The notes under the pieces are model-generated. The model saw only the letters and a program-made list of their open reading frames with translations, was not told the DNA's origin and did not search any database. Shown one piece after another: positions 36,325-46,198 of a stretch of DNA of 64,000 nucleotides. The translations under genes were made by a program, and so were the position numbers. The stretch is from Herbivorax alkaliphila (lineage in GTDB: Bacteria > Bacillota > Clostridia > Acetivibrionales > Acetivibrionaceae). Position 1 is the stretch's first letter, and every line of letters begins with the position of its first letter. The stretch lies in contig NZ_JAVDDS010000009.1 of the NCBI RefSeq assembly GCF_030848475.1, forward strand, positions 1 to 64,000, written 5' to 3'.

Positions 36325-37520
36325 ATGAGAAAAGTGAGGGGGCATTTAATTTATGTAAAGAATAAAAACATACCATTTCATCTTATACTGGCATTGGCGA
36401 TTACAGCAAAGATGAAAATAAAAACCAGCTTGACCGACGTTCCATTTGCCATCACAAATGCAGAGACATTATCAGAAATCGGTTGGAATATATGGGATAA
36501 TGAGAGAGGCTTGAATGAAGGCCTTATGAGCGAGGGAACTATTCGTAGCTTTGTAAAAAAGTATACTGTTGATGAACTAATAACTGCTTACAATGCTTAC
36601 ATTCAGGATGAAGTGTTTGTTAAGAAAGGTATTGTGCCTGATATACATGTTCTTGACTGTACAAAACTTGAAGTAGAATTAAGCAATAGTAACTATGAAG
36701 GTTCAGAAGTAATAAAAGATGATGGCGAATACAAAAGAGGGTATAAGCTGTCTTCATTGCGTGGAATTACTGGAGATACTGGCATTCTTGAAGAAATAAG
36801 ATTTGGGAATATCCAACAACACGACCTAGAACTAAGCAAGAAAATGGTATTAGAAAGCAAAATGCTTAAACCTGGAGATATATTGATTAATGACCGTGGT
36901 TTTATTTCCAGAGAGTTTATGAATCAGTTAAAACGGGAACGGGAGATTGACTCCTATATCCCTCTTAAGAGCAACATGGAAGCATTTGAGCAGGCAGTAT
37001 CAATAGCAAACGCAGAAAATAACTGGAAGGCTCATCCAAACAAGAAGCGAAAGAACCAAAAAATTGCCTTTGTAGGATCACTGGGTAGTTACTGGAGGAG
37101 TGCTGAACCTGAAAATGATGTAGCAATCATAGGCTGCGTAGTTTATGACACTGAAAAAGATGAATACCATGTATTCGTAACTACTGATACAACAAAAACG
37201 GCAAGGCAGATTATTATGACATACGAACTAAGACCTGAAATAGAAGAGGATTATCGTCAGATAAAGGATTTTTGGAAAATAGAGGACTTCAAAAGTACAA
37301 AGCAGAACTTTATTGCATTTCACATTGTGATGGTACTGATAGGCTATTTATTTTTTCAGCTTTACAAAGGCATGGAAGAAGGTGAGAAATGCACAGGAAA
37401 AGCTTACCAGTAGCAATAAAGAAGTATGTAGAGGAAGACTCTAAGTCCGTAATCATATATTCAGGACAGTACTTTGGCATTTTTGGCTTCCTAGAGTTTA
37501 TTCAGTTGTATTCAAAGTGA
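36325..37520 (+). pseudogene. IS4-type DDE transposase, frameshifted
   Basis: The open part (36325-37413) shows a DDE transposase: LDCTKLEVEL (first D), GDILINDRGFIS (second D) and ELRPEIEEDYRQIKDFWKIE with the Y-x2-R/K ... E signature of IS4-like enzymes. The frame stops at 37413, but sense continues one frame over (IKKYVEEDSKSVIIYSGQYF) to a stop at 37518-37520. The N terminus may also be short. I did not find convincing terminal inverted repeats, so the element is probably dead. Confidence 0.75.
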
Positions 37521-37609
37521 AACAGTGCCTAAATCCGATTCTGGCTAAAGTATAACATGAAAAAGGGAGTGATTTTCATATTACGAATTGAAGAATCTCA
37601 AAAAATCCC

Positions 37610-37638
37610 TTAAAAAATGTTTGCGTAAATGGTAAAAT
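37610..37638 (+). promoter_or_regulatory. Relic copy of the metalloprotease promoter
   Basis: TTAAAA, a 17-nt spacer and TAAAAT, inside sequence that matches 17551-17597 almost base for base (GTAAATGGTAAAATT shared). No matching gene follows, so it appears to be a stranded duplicate. The rest of 37521-37811 holds no gene that I can see. Confidence 0.5.
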
Positions 37639-37811
37639 TATTAACCAAAGGCTACTTAATGGAACGAAGTCTTTATAAACACTGAAATACACCAACACGT
37701 TATGGTAGAATAGTGCATGAAAAAATAAAGCTTCCCATAAAAATATGTATACCTAAGCAAGAATCTACGTTTTACTATACTCTAAGCCTGTACCCCCTTG
37801 AATAGTAAGAA

Positions 37812-38384
37812 TTATACCATATCAAAGACTGGTTTTAAATCAATTTCAAGGTCTGGAAAGATTGATACTCTAATTTTGTCTTCCTCTGAATATATTTCAG
37901 GTCTACCATAACTGTTATTTTCCTGTAAAATAAATACACTTATAAGTTTTTGGTCAGGTTCCACAATCCAATATTCTTTTACACCAGCTTTTTCGTACTT
38001 ATTAAATTTTATAAGCTTGTCGTTTTTACCTGATGTCGGAGATAGTATCTCAATAATCATGGTAGGTGAGCCGTTACAACCTCTTTCATCAAGTTTAGAG
38101 CTGTTGCAGACAATAGTTATATCAGGCTCTACCACGTTCGTTACATCATTATCATTCTTTTCAACATCCAATCTCACACAAAATGGTGCAGCAAACACAC
38201 GGCATGTTTTACCCTTTAGATAGGTATGAAACTGCGTAGATAATTCCATTGATATTTCCTGGTGTATTCTTGATGGTGCAGCTTGCATATATGGTACACC
38301 GTCAAGTATCTCCCATCTTTCGTTCTCATCCCAAGTCAAGTAATCAGAATATGAGTATTTTTTTTCTGGTTTTGGTAATGGCAT
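37812..38384 (-). CDS. Uma2 family (DUF820) putative endonuclease
   Basis: A 190-residue protein closely related to that at 35607 (YSYSDYLTWDENERWEILDG, EPDITIVCNSSKL, GSPTMIIEILSPTSGKN, YEKAGVKEYWIVEPDQKLI). All family core residues are present. Its ATG on the complement is preceded by GGAGTG. It lies alone, opposite in orientation to the first copy, with the broken transposase between them. Function unknown. Confidence 0.85.
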   Translation of the reverse strand: MPLPKPEKKYSYSDYLTWDENERWEILDGVPYMQAAPSRIHQEISMELSTQFHTYLKGKTCRVFAAPFCVRLDVEKNDNDVTNVVEPDITIVCNSSKLDERGCNGSPTMIIEILSPTSGKNDKLIKFNKYEKAGVKEYWIVEPDQKLISVFILQENNSYGRPEIYSEEDKIRVSIFPDLEIDLKPVFDMV

Positions 38385-38733
38385 TGAAAAACACTCCTTC
38401 TATTCATAAATTTTTATGTTCCCAATTCAGAGGGGAAACAAAAGCTAAAAATTCTCATAGCATCATCAATCATATTTTGATTTTTTCCAAATTTGAAAGT
38501 ACAAATTTAAATTTTATAATATACATTACGCATTGTTTAATGAAATTATATCATACGTTAAGTTGTGTAAACAATACTAATATCTATTATGGGTGTATAA
38601 AAGTATTGACAATATATATATATAATTAATTATGTAATGAATAGAAGATTCTATTGTAGTTTTTTTATCAGCTGATATAATTATTTTAAGAAAGTACATA
38701 TGATGTAAAAAATTAAATTAAAAGGAGGAAAGC
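38385..38733. other. AT-rich intergenic stretch, no gene
   Basis: About 350 nt of very AT-rich sequence. A TTGACA at 38606 is followed by an AT repeat without a well-placed -10 box. I see no RNA gene, repeat of note or open frame worth calling. Confidence 0.5.
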
Positions 38734-39070
38734 ATGATTAGAATAACTTTGTGGTTGCTGTTTTCGTGTTCAGTATTATTTATTATTGTAGGATGTAATA
38801 ATACATCTGCGGGTTTAGAAAAATTAGAAGATTTAGGTATTATAAAATCATATTATATCTTTAAAAAGTATTTCATATGTATTCTTATTAGATATAATTG
38901 CTTCTGTTCCACTTACTGTGCTTGCAATGAAAAAACTCAAATTCTCAAAAAGAGTATTGGATTGTTTCTCCAAAAAACAGGTGAAATGGTACAATGTATT
39001 ATGAAATACACGAATCTCTTAAAAACATTTATTGACAAAATATAATTTTAAGATTAAAATATTAGTGGCT
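38734..39070 (+). pseudogene. Degenerate lipoprotein/membrane gene remnant and duplicated segment
   Basis: After AAAGGAGG, a frame begins as a lipoprotein-like signal (LLFSCSVLFIIVGCNNTSAG) and then appears frameshifted: another frame reads SYVFLLDIIASVPLTVLAMKK, a membrane segment. From about 38950 it turns into a piece of the Uma2 fragment (RVLDCFSKK, the ATTGGATTGTTTCTCC string) and from about 38977 the segment also found at 35477. The original gene is not recognisable. Confidence 0.4.
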
Positions 39071-39137
39071 GATTAATACAGTGTGTTTTAAAACACACTA
39101 TTATAGTTGGGTTAATTCATCACAAGGAGTGATTTAG

Positions 39138-39965
39138 ATGGAGCTTTGGTATACAGAATATCAAACAAAAGATGTAGGAATAACATGCAAAATTAAAAAA
39201 ACACATCACACTGAAAAAACAAAGTATCAGGATGTTGCACTTATTGAAACCAATCAATTTGGTAAAATGCTTGTTTTAGATGGAACTGTTCAAACTACAA
39301 TAGAAGATGAATTTGTTTATCATGAAATGATATCACATATTCCATTATCTACACATAAAAACCCTAAAAAAGTTCTTGTAATTGGAGGGGGAGACGGTGG
39401 AGCAATCCGTGAAATTATTAAGCACCCTTCAATTGAAAAAGCTGTGCTTTGTGAGATAGATGGACGCGTTATAGAAATTGCAAAACAACACCTGCCTGAA
39501 ATAAGCTGTGCACTTTCTGATAAAAGGGTAGAGGTGATTGTTGCTGATGGAATAAAATATGTAAATGAACACAAAAATGAGTTTGATGTAATAATGGTTG
39601 ACTCAACTGATCCTGTTGGACCTGCTATTGATCTTTTTTCACTTGACTTTTACAAAGCTATATATGAGTCTTTAAAAGAGGATGGAATATTTGTTGCTCA
39701 AACAGAGTCACCTTTTTTTCATAAACAACTTATTAAAAATGTCTATAACGATGTAAATTCAATATTTCCAATAATCAAACTTTATACATGTGCAATACCT
39801 ACTTACCCAAGTGGTTATTGGAGTTTTACAATGGGATCTAAAAAATATAATCCTCTAGAAACTGATTTAGACAGCATCCCTGAATTGGACACAAAATATT
39901 ACTGTCCCCAAATACACAAATCAGTTTTTGCTCTGCCAAAATTTGTGGCAGATATTATAAAATAG
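39138..39965 (+). CDS. speE: Spermidine synthase
   Basis: A 275-residue aminopropyltransferase that makes spermidine from putrescine and decarboxylated S-adenosylmethionine. Motifs: [20 protein letters not shown] start, [35 protein letters not shown] (nucleotide site), [13 protein letters not shown] with the catalytic Asp, and [14 protein letters not shown]. The length is standard. AGGAGTGA precedes the ATG. Agmatinase follows 51 nt later, so the pair covers agmatine to spermidine; the decarboxylases for arginine and AdoMet are not in the window. Confidence 0.96.
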   Translation: MELWYTEYQTKDVGITCKIKKTHHTEKTKYQDVALIETNQFGKMLVLDGTVQTTIEDEFVYHEMISHIPLSTHKNPKKVLVIGGGDGGAIREIIKHPSIEKAVLCEIDGRVIEIAKQHLPEISCALSDKRVEVIVADGIKYVNEHKNEFDVIMVDSTDPVGPAIDLFSLDFYKAIYESLKEDGIFVAQTESPFFHKQLIKNVYNDVNSIFPIIKLYTCAIPTYPSGYWSFTMGSKKYNPLETDLDSIPELDTKYYCPQIHKSVFALPKFVADIIK

Positions 39966-40016
39966 ATAAAGAAATTCTTATTCTTAAAAATATATGTTTG
40001 TTTAAGGAGCAGTATT

Positions 40017-40886
40017 ATGAGTTTAAAAGATGGAAAAAGCACTATTCCTTTAGGGTTTATGGGAAGTTCCAAAAACTACATAGAATCTTCAATAGTTTTA
40101 GTTGGTGTTCCAATGGATTCTACATGCAGCTTTAGGCCAGGTACACGATTTGGCCCTCAAAAAATAAGAGAAATATCAATTGGCATTGAAGAATACAGTA
40201 TATACATGGATAAATCTTTAGAAAATGTGTCCTTTTATGACTCTGGAAACTTAGACCTTCCCTTTGGAGATGTAGAAAAAAGCCTTAAAATAATAGAAGA
40301 TGCAGCAAAAGAGATTGTAAATGACGGTAAATTTCCACTTTTTATTGGTGGAGAACACCTTATAAGTGTACCTGTTATAAAAAAAGTTTATGAAAAGTAT
40401 GGGGATGAATTAGTATTACTTCATTTTGATGCTCATGCTGATTTGAGAGTTGACTATTTAGGATGTCAAGAGTCTCACGCATCTGCCATGAGGCGTGTAA
40501 TTGATTTCATGCCTTCTAAAAATATATACCAATTTGGAATAAGGTCAGGTACAAAAGAAGAATTTCAATTTGCAAATGAAAACACCAATATGTTTACTTT
40601 AGAAGTATATGAACCATTAAAAACTGTAATTAATAAAATTAAAAATAAACCTATATATGTAACTCTTGATATAGATGTTTTAGACCCAGCCTATGCAAAT
40701 GGAACAGGTACACCAGAACCTGGAGGCATAAGTTCAAATGAACTTATAAAGTCTGTGAATATACTAAAAGACTTAGACATTGTGGGGTTTGATATTGTGG
40801 AGGTTTCTCCTCATTATGATTTGTCAGACAGAACAGCTCTTTTAGCTGCTAAAATAATAAGAGATATAATACTTATGGAGAGATAA
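40017..40886 (+). CDS. speB: Agmatinase
   Basis: A 289-residue ureohydrolase that cleaves agmatine to putrescine and urea. The manganese-binding motifs are complete: GGEHLIS, LHFDAHADLR and VTLDIDVLDPAYANGTGTPE. The short loop pattern and SpeE neighbour favour agmatinase over arginase. AAGGAG precedes the ATG. The next gene starts 3 nt after the stop, so this is one operon. Confidence 0.94.
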   Translation: MSLKDGKSTIPLGFMGSSKNYIESSIVLVGVPMDSTCSFRPGTRFGPQKIREISIGIEEYSIYMDKSLENVSFYDSGNLDLPFGDVEKSLKIIEDAAKEIVNDGKFPLFIGGEHLISVPVIKKVYEKYGDELVLLHFDAHADLRVDYLGCQESHASAMRRVIDFMPSKNIYQFGIRSGTKEEFQFANENTNMFTLEVYEPLKTVINKIKNKPIYVTLDIDVLDPAYANGTGTPEPGGISSNELIKSVNILKDLDIVGFDIVEVSPHYDLSDRTALLAAKIIRDIILMER

Positions 40887-40888
40887 TT

Positions 40889-41470
40889 ATGCAAACAATT
40901 AAAAATTCTTTAGGACAGTCACACCAGTATATCAAAACTTTTGTAAAAGAAGGGGACACTGTAGTTGATGCTACATGTGGTAATGGCAACGATACCATAT
41001 TTTTAGCACAGCTTGTAGGGAAAGCAGGAAAAGTTTTTGCTTTTGATATACAGGACAGGGCACTTACAAAAACAAATAAAAAACTACATGATTTGAAAAT
41101 AGAAAATAGAGTTTCACTTATTAAAGATGGTCATGAAAACATGGATTTTCATGTAGACAAAAATATAAAGGCAGTAATGTTTAATTTAGGCTATCTGCCT
41201 GGTGGTAACCATAATATATCCACTAAAGCAGATACAACCATTTGTGCTTTAAAAAAAGCTATGGATCTTTTGGTCACTGGCGGAATAATTACTTTGGTTA
41301 TTTATTATGGAAAGGACAGTGGTTTTGATGAAAAAGAAAAAATTTTGACTTTTTTAGAATGCATCAATCAAAAAAAGTTTATAGTCATGAAAACAGACTT
41401 TATAAATCAATCAAACTGTCCACCTATACTTGTTTGCATTGAAAAACTAAGAAATACATTAGAAATATAA
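40889..41470 (+). CDS. mnmM: tRNA (mnm5s2U34)-methyltransferase, YtqB/MnmM family
   Basis: A 193-residue SAM-dependent methyltransferase. The family core is clear: VKEGDTVVDATCGNGNDTIFLAQLVG (SAM motif I, in two parts), FAFDIQDRAL, VMFNLGYLPGGNHNIST and TLVIYYGKDSGFDEKE. The YtqB family was long called a putative rRNA methylase and is now linked to the last methyl step of wobble uridine modification. It is tightly coupled to agmatinase, probably for expression rather than a shared pathway. Confidence 0.82.
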   Translation: MQTIKNSLGQSHQYIKTFVKEGDTVVDATCGNGNDTIFLAQLVGKAGKVFAFDIQDRALTKTNKKLHDLKIENRVSLIKDGHENMDFHVDKNIKAVMFNLGYLPGGNHNISTKADTTICALKKAMDLLVTGGIITLVIYYGKDSGFDEKEKILTFLECINQKKFIVMKTDFINQSNCPPILVCIEKLRNTLEI

Positions 41471-41547
41471 CGCCCTATCCTCAAGGACAATATCCCGATG
41501 ACTTAAGGAGATTTTGGACAATGAGAATGGGATGTTATTAGCCATTA
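41468..41547. repeat. RepA intergenic repeat, copy 1
   Basis: Begins AACGCCCTATCCTCAAGG and ends GGGATGTTATTAGCCATTA. It is the reverse complement type of copies at 42489 and 49790 and the same sense as 57691. Copies 1 and 2 flank the PilZ gene in opposite orientation. Confidence 0.68.
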
Positions 41548-41555
41548 CTGACCTT

Positions 41556-42287
41556 TTAAAAGGCTTCTCCTGTAAAAAAGAAAAAGACAACAAAAAATAT
41601 GAAAATTATAGATATGGTGTAGATAGAATATTTTAACATGTTGAAGATTCTCCATTCGTGTGCAATGTGATTTTTTTCTTCTTCAAGAAAATTAATTAGT
41701 TCACTTAATAGAGCATTACTTTCTTTGTCAATTTCTAATATTTCTATACCATATGTTAACTCACTGCTACCAACACTTTCTTTACGAACTGTTTTTCCAA
41801 TAAAATTAATGGCTACGCCTGTGGATACAAATATATCAATACTAACAATAGAATTGTCATCAATTAAGGCATCTGTAAAAAGCATGCCACCTCCAAAACT
41901 AATATCTGACAAAATAGCTATATGTTCATCTTTTCCACAATTTATTTTACATGGATAATTTAAATTAAACCTTTCAAATCGACGTTGATTATAGTAATTC
42001 ATCATTTTATCTATCTGAACGGTTACAGCTTGCTTTCGGATAGAAATCACTTTTTTTGTAATGCTAGCAGAAAATAAAGTCTCATTATCGTCAGAAAATG
42101 ACTTTATGAGTACTTTTTTGCCCTCTTTTAAGTAGTTTTTAAAATAACGGGCAGAAAGAAATATCTCGGCGATATTTTTCTCCAAGTTTACATAAGTTAT
42201 TATTCCATGAATCCAAGTACTGTCATTATCAATTGAAACTTTACAAAAGGTTATGCCTCTGCTTTGCTCGGGTCTGATTTTTTTCAA
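41556..42287 (-). CDS. PilZ-domain c-di-GMP binding membrane protein
   Basis: A 243-residue protein. Residues ~1-95 form a YcgR-like N-terminal part. The PilZ domain (~97-190) has the c-di-GMP motifs RRFERFNL (RxxxR) and LSDISFGGG (DxSxxG). A transmembrane helix ends the protein (YSIYTISIIFIFFVVFFFF). It probably links c-di-GMP to a membrane process such as motility or surface behaviour. The start is TTG at 42287 on the complement, since AAAGGGTGA sits just before it; a GTG at 42296 lies inside that site. It lies between two RepA copies. Confidence 0.85.
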   Translation of the reverse strand: MKKIRPEQSRGITFCKVSIDNDSTWIHGIITYVNLEKNIAEIFLSARYFKNYLKEGKKVLIKSFSDDNETLFSASITKKVISIRKQAVTVQIDKMMNYYNQRRFERFNLNYPCKINCGKDEHIAILSDISFGGGMLFTDALIDDNSIVSIDIFVSTGVAINFIGKTVRKESVGSSELTYGIEILEIDKESNALLSELINFLEEEKNHIAHEWRIFNMLKYSIYTISIIFIFFVVFFFFTGEAF

Positions 42288-42488
42288 ATAAATCACCCTT
42301 TATAAATTTATTCACTAATATTTTGGCTAAATTAAAAAGGTAGTATAAATAAGCATTTCACTATATGTATCGGAAAGATTTTTATCTTTTATAATAAAAA
42401 AAAATTTTTATTTTAAAATTTACCTTAAATCATCTTGCATGTAATCCCATATAGTATTATAATTCATGATAGGATATTTTTATTATAG

Positions 42489-42574
42489 TAATGGCTAAGA
42501 AATAATATCCCATTTTTAACGTACAAAACTCGTTAAATTATCGAGATTTTGTTCTTGAGAATAGGGCGTTATTT
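42489..42574. repeat. RepA intergenic repeat, copy 2
   Basis: AATGGCTAAGAAATAATATC ... CTCGTTAAATTATCGAGATT ... GAGAATAGGGCGTTATTTC. It shows inner symmetry (CTCGTTAAATTATCGAG). The rest of the gap 42288-42712 is AT-rich, with a gene-proximal GAGGTGG site and no other feature seen. Confidence 0.68.
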
Positions 42575-42712
42575 CTAAGGCATTCCTTATTATATAACAG
42601 TGATAATAACAATTAAAATGACAAGTTATTCCACTGGAATGGTAGCATAATTAAATGTATATAATGTTAATTTTAAATTATAAATAAAAAAGAACATGAG
42701 GTGGAACATAAG

Positions 42713-44263
42713 ATGGATAATGAAGGCAGAACGGCGCTTTTTTATGAAAAAAAAGCCAAGGTTAATCAAGGGGGAGGAGAAGCCAAAGTAAAAAAGCAAC
42801 ACGAAGCTGGCAAGCAAACCGCTAGAGAAAGAATAAATGCTTTGTTTGATGAAAATAGTTTTGTTGAAGTAAATGCATTTGTTGAAACAAGAAGCATTGA
42901 TTTTGATATGCAAAAAAAGAAAGTATCTGGCGATGGTGTAGTGACAGGATACGGCTCGATAAATGGAAGACTTGTCTTTGTTTCTTCTCAGGACTTCACT
43001 ATAATTGGTGGGTCATTAGGAGAGATGCACGCTCAAAAAATCACCAAAGTTATGGACATGGCAATTAAAACAGGTGCACCCTTTATAAGTATTAATGATT
43101 CAGGTGGTGCAAGAATTGAAGAAGGCATCGATGCCTTAAAGGGGTTTGGAGAAATATTTTCAAGAAACACTCACGCCTCAGGAGTAATTCCTCAAATTTC
43201 TGTAATAATGGGACCTTGTGCAGGAGGGGCAGTTTATTCTCCAGCTATTACCGACTTTGTGTTTATGGTTGAAGATACAAGTCAAATGTTTATAACAGGT
43301 CCTCAGGTAATTAAAGCAGTTACAGGTGAAGATGTAACTTTTAACGAATTAGGTGGTGCAGATGCTCACAATTCCCAAAGTGGTGTTGCACACTTTATGA
43401 GTAAAAATGAAGATGAGTGTATAGAAGAAATTAAAAAATTAGTAAGTTATCTTCCAGAAAACAATTTATCAGACGTGCCCCACCAACAAACCAGTGATGA
43501 CATAAACAGAGTTCCTGATAATCTTACTGACATAATTCCTGATGGCTCTAATAAACCCTATGATGCACTGGAAATAATTACTTCTGTAGTTGATGAAAAA
43601 GATTTTTTTGAAGTACAAAAGCACTTTGCAAAAAATATTATTGTCGGCTTTGGTAGAATGAATGGTAAAACAGTTGGTATAGTAGCAAATCAACCAAAGA
43701 TTTCGGCAGGAGTTTTAGATGTCGATTCATCAGATAAAGGTGCAAGGTTTGTACGTTTTTGTGATTCATTTAACATACCAATAGTTAGTTTTACAGATGT
43801 TCCTGGGTATTTACCAGGTGTTGGTCAGGAACACAGTGGTATCATTAGACATGGTGCAAAATTGCTGTATGCTTTTGCAGAAGCTACTGTACCAAAGATA
43901 AACGTAATTGTTAGAAAAGCTTATGGTGGTGCTTATATTGCAATGAACAGCAAACACCTAGGTGCAGATATGGTTTTTGCATGGCCTACTGCTGAAATAG
44001 CTGTAATGGGTCCTGATGGAGCTGCAAATATAATTTTCAGAAAAGAAATAGGAAAAGCAGATGATCCAGTTAGCACTAGAAGCAAATTAATTGATGAATA
44101 TAAGGATAAATTTTCAAATCCATATATTGCAGCTGCAAGAGGTTATGTAGATGATGTCATTGAACCTGCTTCAACAAGAATCCGTTTAATAAGTGCACTT
44201 GAAATGCTTGCAGGCAAAAGGGAAAACAGACCATCGAAAAAACATGGAAATGTACCTTTATAG
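42713..44263 (+). CDS. Acyl-CoA carboxylase carboxyltransferase (methylmalonyl/propionyl-CoA, 12S type)
   Basis: A 516-residue carboxyltransferase with two crotonase-like halves. Motifs: KQTARERINALFDENSFVE, ISINDSGGARIEEG, MGPCAGGAVYSPAITDF (acyl-CoA site), and in the second half DVPGYLPGVGQEHSGIIRHG and AYGGAYIAMNSKHLGAD (the carboxybiotin site). It moves CO2 between biotin and an acyl-CoA such as propionyl-CoA. ATG 42713 follows GAGGTGG by 9 nt. Next come a biotin carrier and a pyruvate/oxaloacetate carboxyltransferase. Confidence 0.93.
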   Translation: MDNEGRTALFYEKKAKVNQGGGEAKVKKQHEAGKQTARERINALFDENSFVEVNAFVETRSIDFDMQKKKVSGDGVVTGYGSINGRLVFVSSQDFTIIGGSLGEMHAQKITKVMDMAIKTGAPFISINDSGGARIEEGIDALKGFGEIFSRNTHASGVIPQISVIMGPCAGGAVYSPAITDFVFMVEDTSQMFITGPQVIKAVTGEDVTFNELGGADAHNSQSGVAHFMSKNEDECIEEIKKLVSYLPENNLSDVPHQQTSDDINRVPDNLTDIIPDGSNKPYDALEIITSVVDEKDFFEVQKHFAKNIIVGFGRMNGKTVGIVANQPKISAGVLDVDSSDKGARFVRFCDSFNIPIVSFTDVPGYLPGVGQEHSGIIRHGAKLLYAFAEATVPKINVIVRKAYGGAYIAMNSKHLGADMVFAWPTAEIAVMGPDGAANIIFRKEIGKADDPVSTRSKLIDEYKDKFSNPYIAAARGYVDDVIEPASTRIRLISALEMLAGKRENRPSKKHGNVPL

Positions 44264-44331
44264 TTGTTTTAAAGTATAATCAATTTTAAAGGTTAAAATA
44301 TATTTACACGAGTTTTTTAAGGAGGATAAAC

Positions 44332-44700
44332 ATGAAAAAGTTTTTAATAAAGGTTAATGGTAACCAGTATGAAGTTGAAGTTGAAGAAGTAAAAGACGGT
44401 GCTTCTTCTGAACCAGCAGTAACATTAAATGACTCGGCTCCAGCTCCAAAGGTAGATGCTCCAAAGAAGAGTGCTGGTGGTGCAGGTTCAGTTAAGGTTA
44501 ATGCTCCAATGCCAGGCACTATTCTTTCTGTTAAAGTTAATCCTGGAGATTCTATTAAAAAAGGACAGGTGCTTATGGTGCTAGAAGCTATGAAAATGGA
44601 AAATGAAATTCAATCTCCACAAGATGGTACAGTTGCCTCTGTAGATGTATCTGATGGTGCCTCCGTCAATTCAGGAGATGTGTTGCTTACCCTAAATTAA
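44332..44700 (+). CDS. Biotin carboxyl carrier protein (biotin/lipoyl domain)
   Basis: A 122-residue carrier. The N-terminal KFLIKVNGNQYEVEVEEV strand region leads through an Ala/Pro linker to a biotinyl domain with VLEAMKMENEIQSP; the biotinylated Lys is residue 88. It shuttles carboxyl groups between the two flanking carboxyltransferases. AAGGAGG precedes the ATG. No biotin carboxylase gene is present in the operon. Confidence 0.93.
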   Translation: MKKFLIKVNGNQYEVEVEEVKDGASSEPAVTLNDSAPAPKVDAPKKSAGGAGSVKVNAPMPGTILSVKVNPGDSIKKGQVLMVLEAMKMENEIQSPQDGTVASVDVSDGASVNSGDVLLTLN

Positions 44701-44753
44701 TTATGTTTTTGTTTTGTAAATAAGGGGTAAGAATAAATAAGGAGGTAAAAAAA

Positions 44754-46145
44754 ATGGCTAAAATAACTGAAACTATTTTAAGGGATGCTCATCAATCACT
44801 AATTGCCACGCGTATGAAAGTTGATGAAATGTCTCCCATATTAGAAAAACTTGATGATATAGGATATCATTCATTAGAAGCTTGGGGAGGAGCAACATTT
44901 GATTCCTGCTTAAGGTTTTTAAATGAAGATCCTTGGGAAAGAATAAGGACAATTAGAAAACACGTAAAAAAAACAAAGCTTCAAATGCTTTTAAGAGGTC
45001 AAAACCTTTTAGGATATAAGCATTATGCAGATGATGTTGTACAGTATTTTGTTCAAAAGGCAGTTGCAAATGGAATTGATATAGTAAGAATTTTTGATGC
45101 ATTAAATGATGTGAGAAATATTGAAACTGCCATTAAAGCCTGCAAAAAAGAAGGTGGGCATGCTCAGGGTACAGTATGTTATACAACAAGCCCTGTTCAC
45201 AGTTTGAAACTTTTTGTAAAAGACGCAAAAGCACTTGTGAATATGGGTGCAGATTCTATATGCATAAAAGATATGGCAGGTTTGATGGTTCCCTATGCAG
45301 CCTATGAGCTTGTGAAAGCCTTAAAGGAAAGTATAAAGGTTCCTATACAGATTCATACTCACTCCACAAGTGGAGTTGCATCAATGACATATTTAAAGGC
45401 AATAGAAGCAGGGTGTGATGTAGTAGATTGTGCAATATCACCTTTTGCACTTGGTACATCCCAACCACCAACTGAATCACTTGTGGCAACATTAAAAGAT
45501 TCAAAGCATGATACAGGATTTGATTTAAATAAACTAAATGAAATTGCAGAATACTTTAAGCCTTTAAGAGAGAAATACTTGGAAAATGGACTTTTAGACG
45601 CAAAAGTAATGGGTGTAGATGTGAACACTTTAATATATCAGGTTCCTGGTGGAATGCTTTCAAACCTTGTATCCCAACTTAAGCAGTCTAATGCTCTTGA
45701 CAAATATGATGAGGTTTTAAAAGAAATACCAAAGGTACGAAAAGACTTTGGTTATCCTCCTCTTGTGACACCTACCAGTCAGATAGTAGGTACACAGGCT
45801 GTATTAAATGTAGTAATGGGTGAAAGATACAAAATGGTTCCAAAAGAATCAAAGGCACTTGTAAAAGGTGAATATGGTAAGACACCGGCACCTATAGATG
45901 CTGAGTTTAGAAAAAAGATTTTAAAGGGTGAAAAACCTATTACTTCTCGACCTGCAGATCATATAAAACCTGAGCTTAAAAAGATAAAAAGTGAAATGAA
46001 AGAGTATTTAGAACAGGATGAAGATATTTTGTCATATGCACTATTTCCTCCTGTTGCAAAAAAATATTTTGAATATAGAAAAGCTCAAAAATATAATATT
46101 GATCCTGATATGGTTGACTATGAAAATAAGGTACATCCTATTTAA
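44754..46145 (+). CDS. Pyruvate/oxaloacetate carboxyltransferase (5S / OadA-type)
   Basis: A 463-residue TIM-barrel carboxyltransferase. Motifs: ETILRDAHQSLIATRM (metal-binding Asp), WGGATFDSCLRFLNEDPWER, LLRGQNLLGYKHYADDVV, CIKDMAGLM with the carbamylated-Lys type site, and IHTHSTSGVASM (metal-binding His). It transfers CO2 between oxaloacetate/pyruvate and biotin. It lacks the C-terminal biotin domain of full OadA; that domain is the separate gene upstream. With its neighbours it fits a soluble transcarboxylase, since no sodium-pump beta subunit is encoded here. Confidence 0.92.
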   Translation: MAKITETILRDAHQSLIATRMKVDEMSPILEKLDDIGYHSLEAWGGATFDSCLRFLNEDPWERIRTIRKHVKKTKLQMLLRGQNLLGYKHYADDVVQYFVQKAVANGIDIVRIFDALNDVRNIETAIKACKKEGGHAQGTVCYTTSPVHSLKLFVKDAKALVNMGADSICIKDMAGLMVPYAAYELVKALKESIKVPIQIHTHSTSGVASMTYLKAIEAGCDVVDCAISPFALGTSQPPTESLVATLKDSKHDTGFDLNKLNEIAEYFKPLREKYLENGLLDAKVMGVDVNTLIYQVPGGMLSNLVSQLKQSNALDKYDEVLKEIPKVRKDFGYPPLVTPTSQIVGTQAVLNVVMGERYKMVPKESKALVKGEYGKTPAPIDAEFRKKILKGEKPITSRPADHIKPELKKIKSEMKEYLEQDEDILSYALFPPVAKKYFEYRKAQKYNIDPDMVDYENKVHPI

Positions 46146-46154
46146 AAAAATTGC

Positions 46155-46198
46155 AAAGAACACCTCGGAGCTATGCTTTGAGGTGCTCTTTATGTTTT
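46155..46198 (+). terminator. Terminator after the transcarboxylase operon
   Basis: AAAGAACACCTC (46155-46166) pairs with GAGGTGCTCTTT (46180-46191) with one mismatch, then TATGTTTT. Confidence 0.78.
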
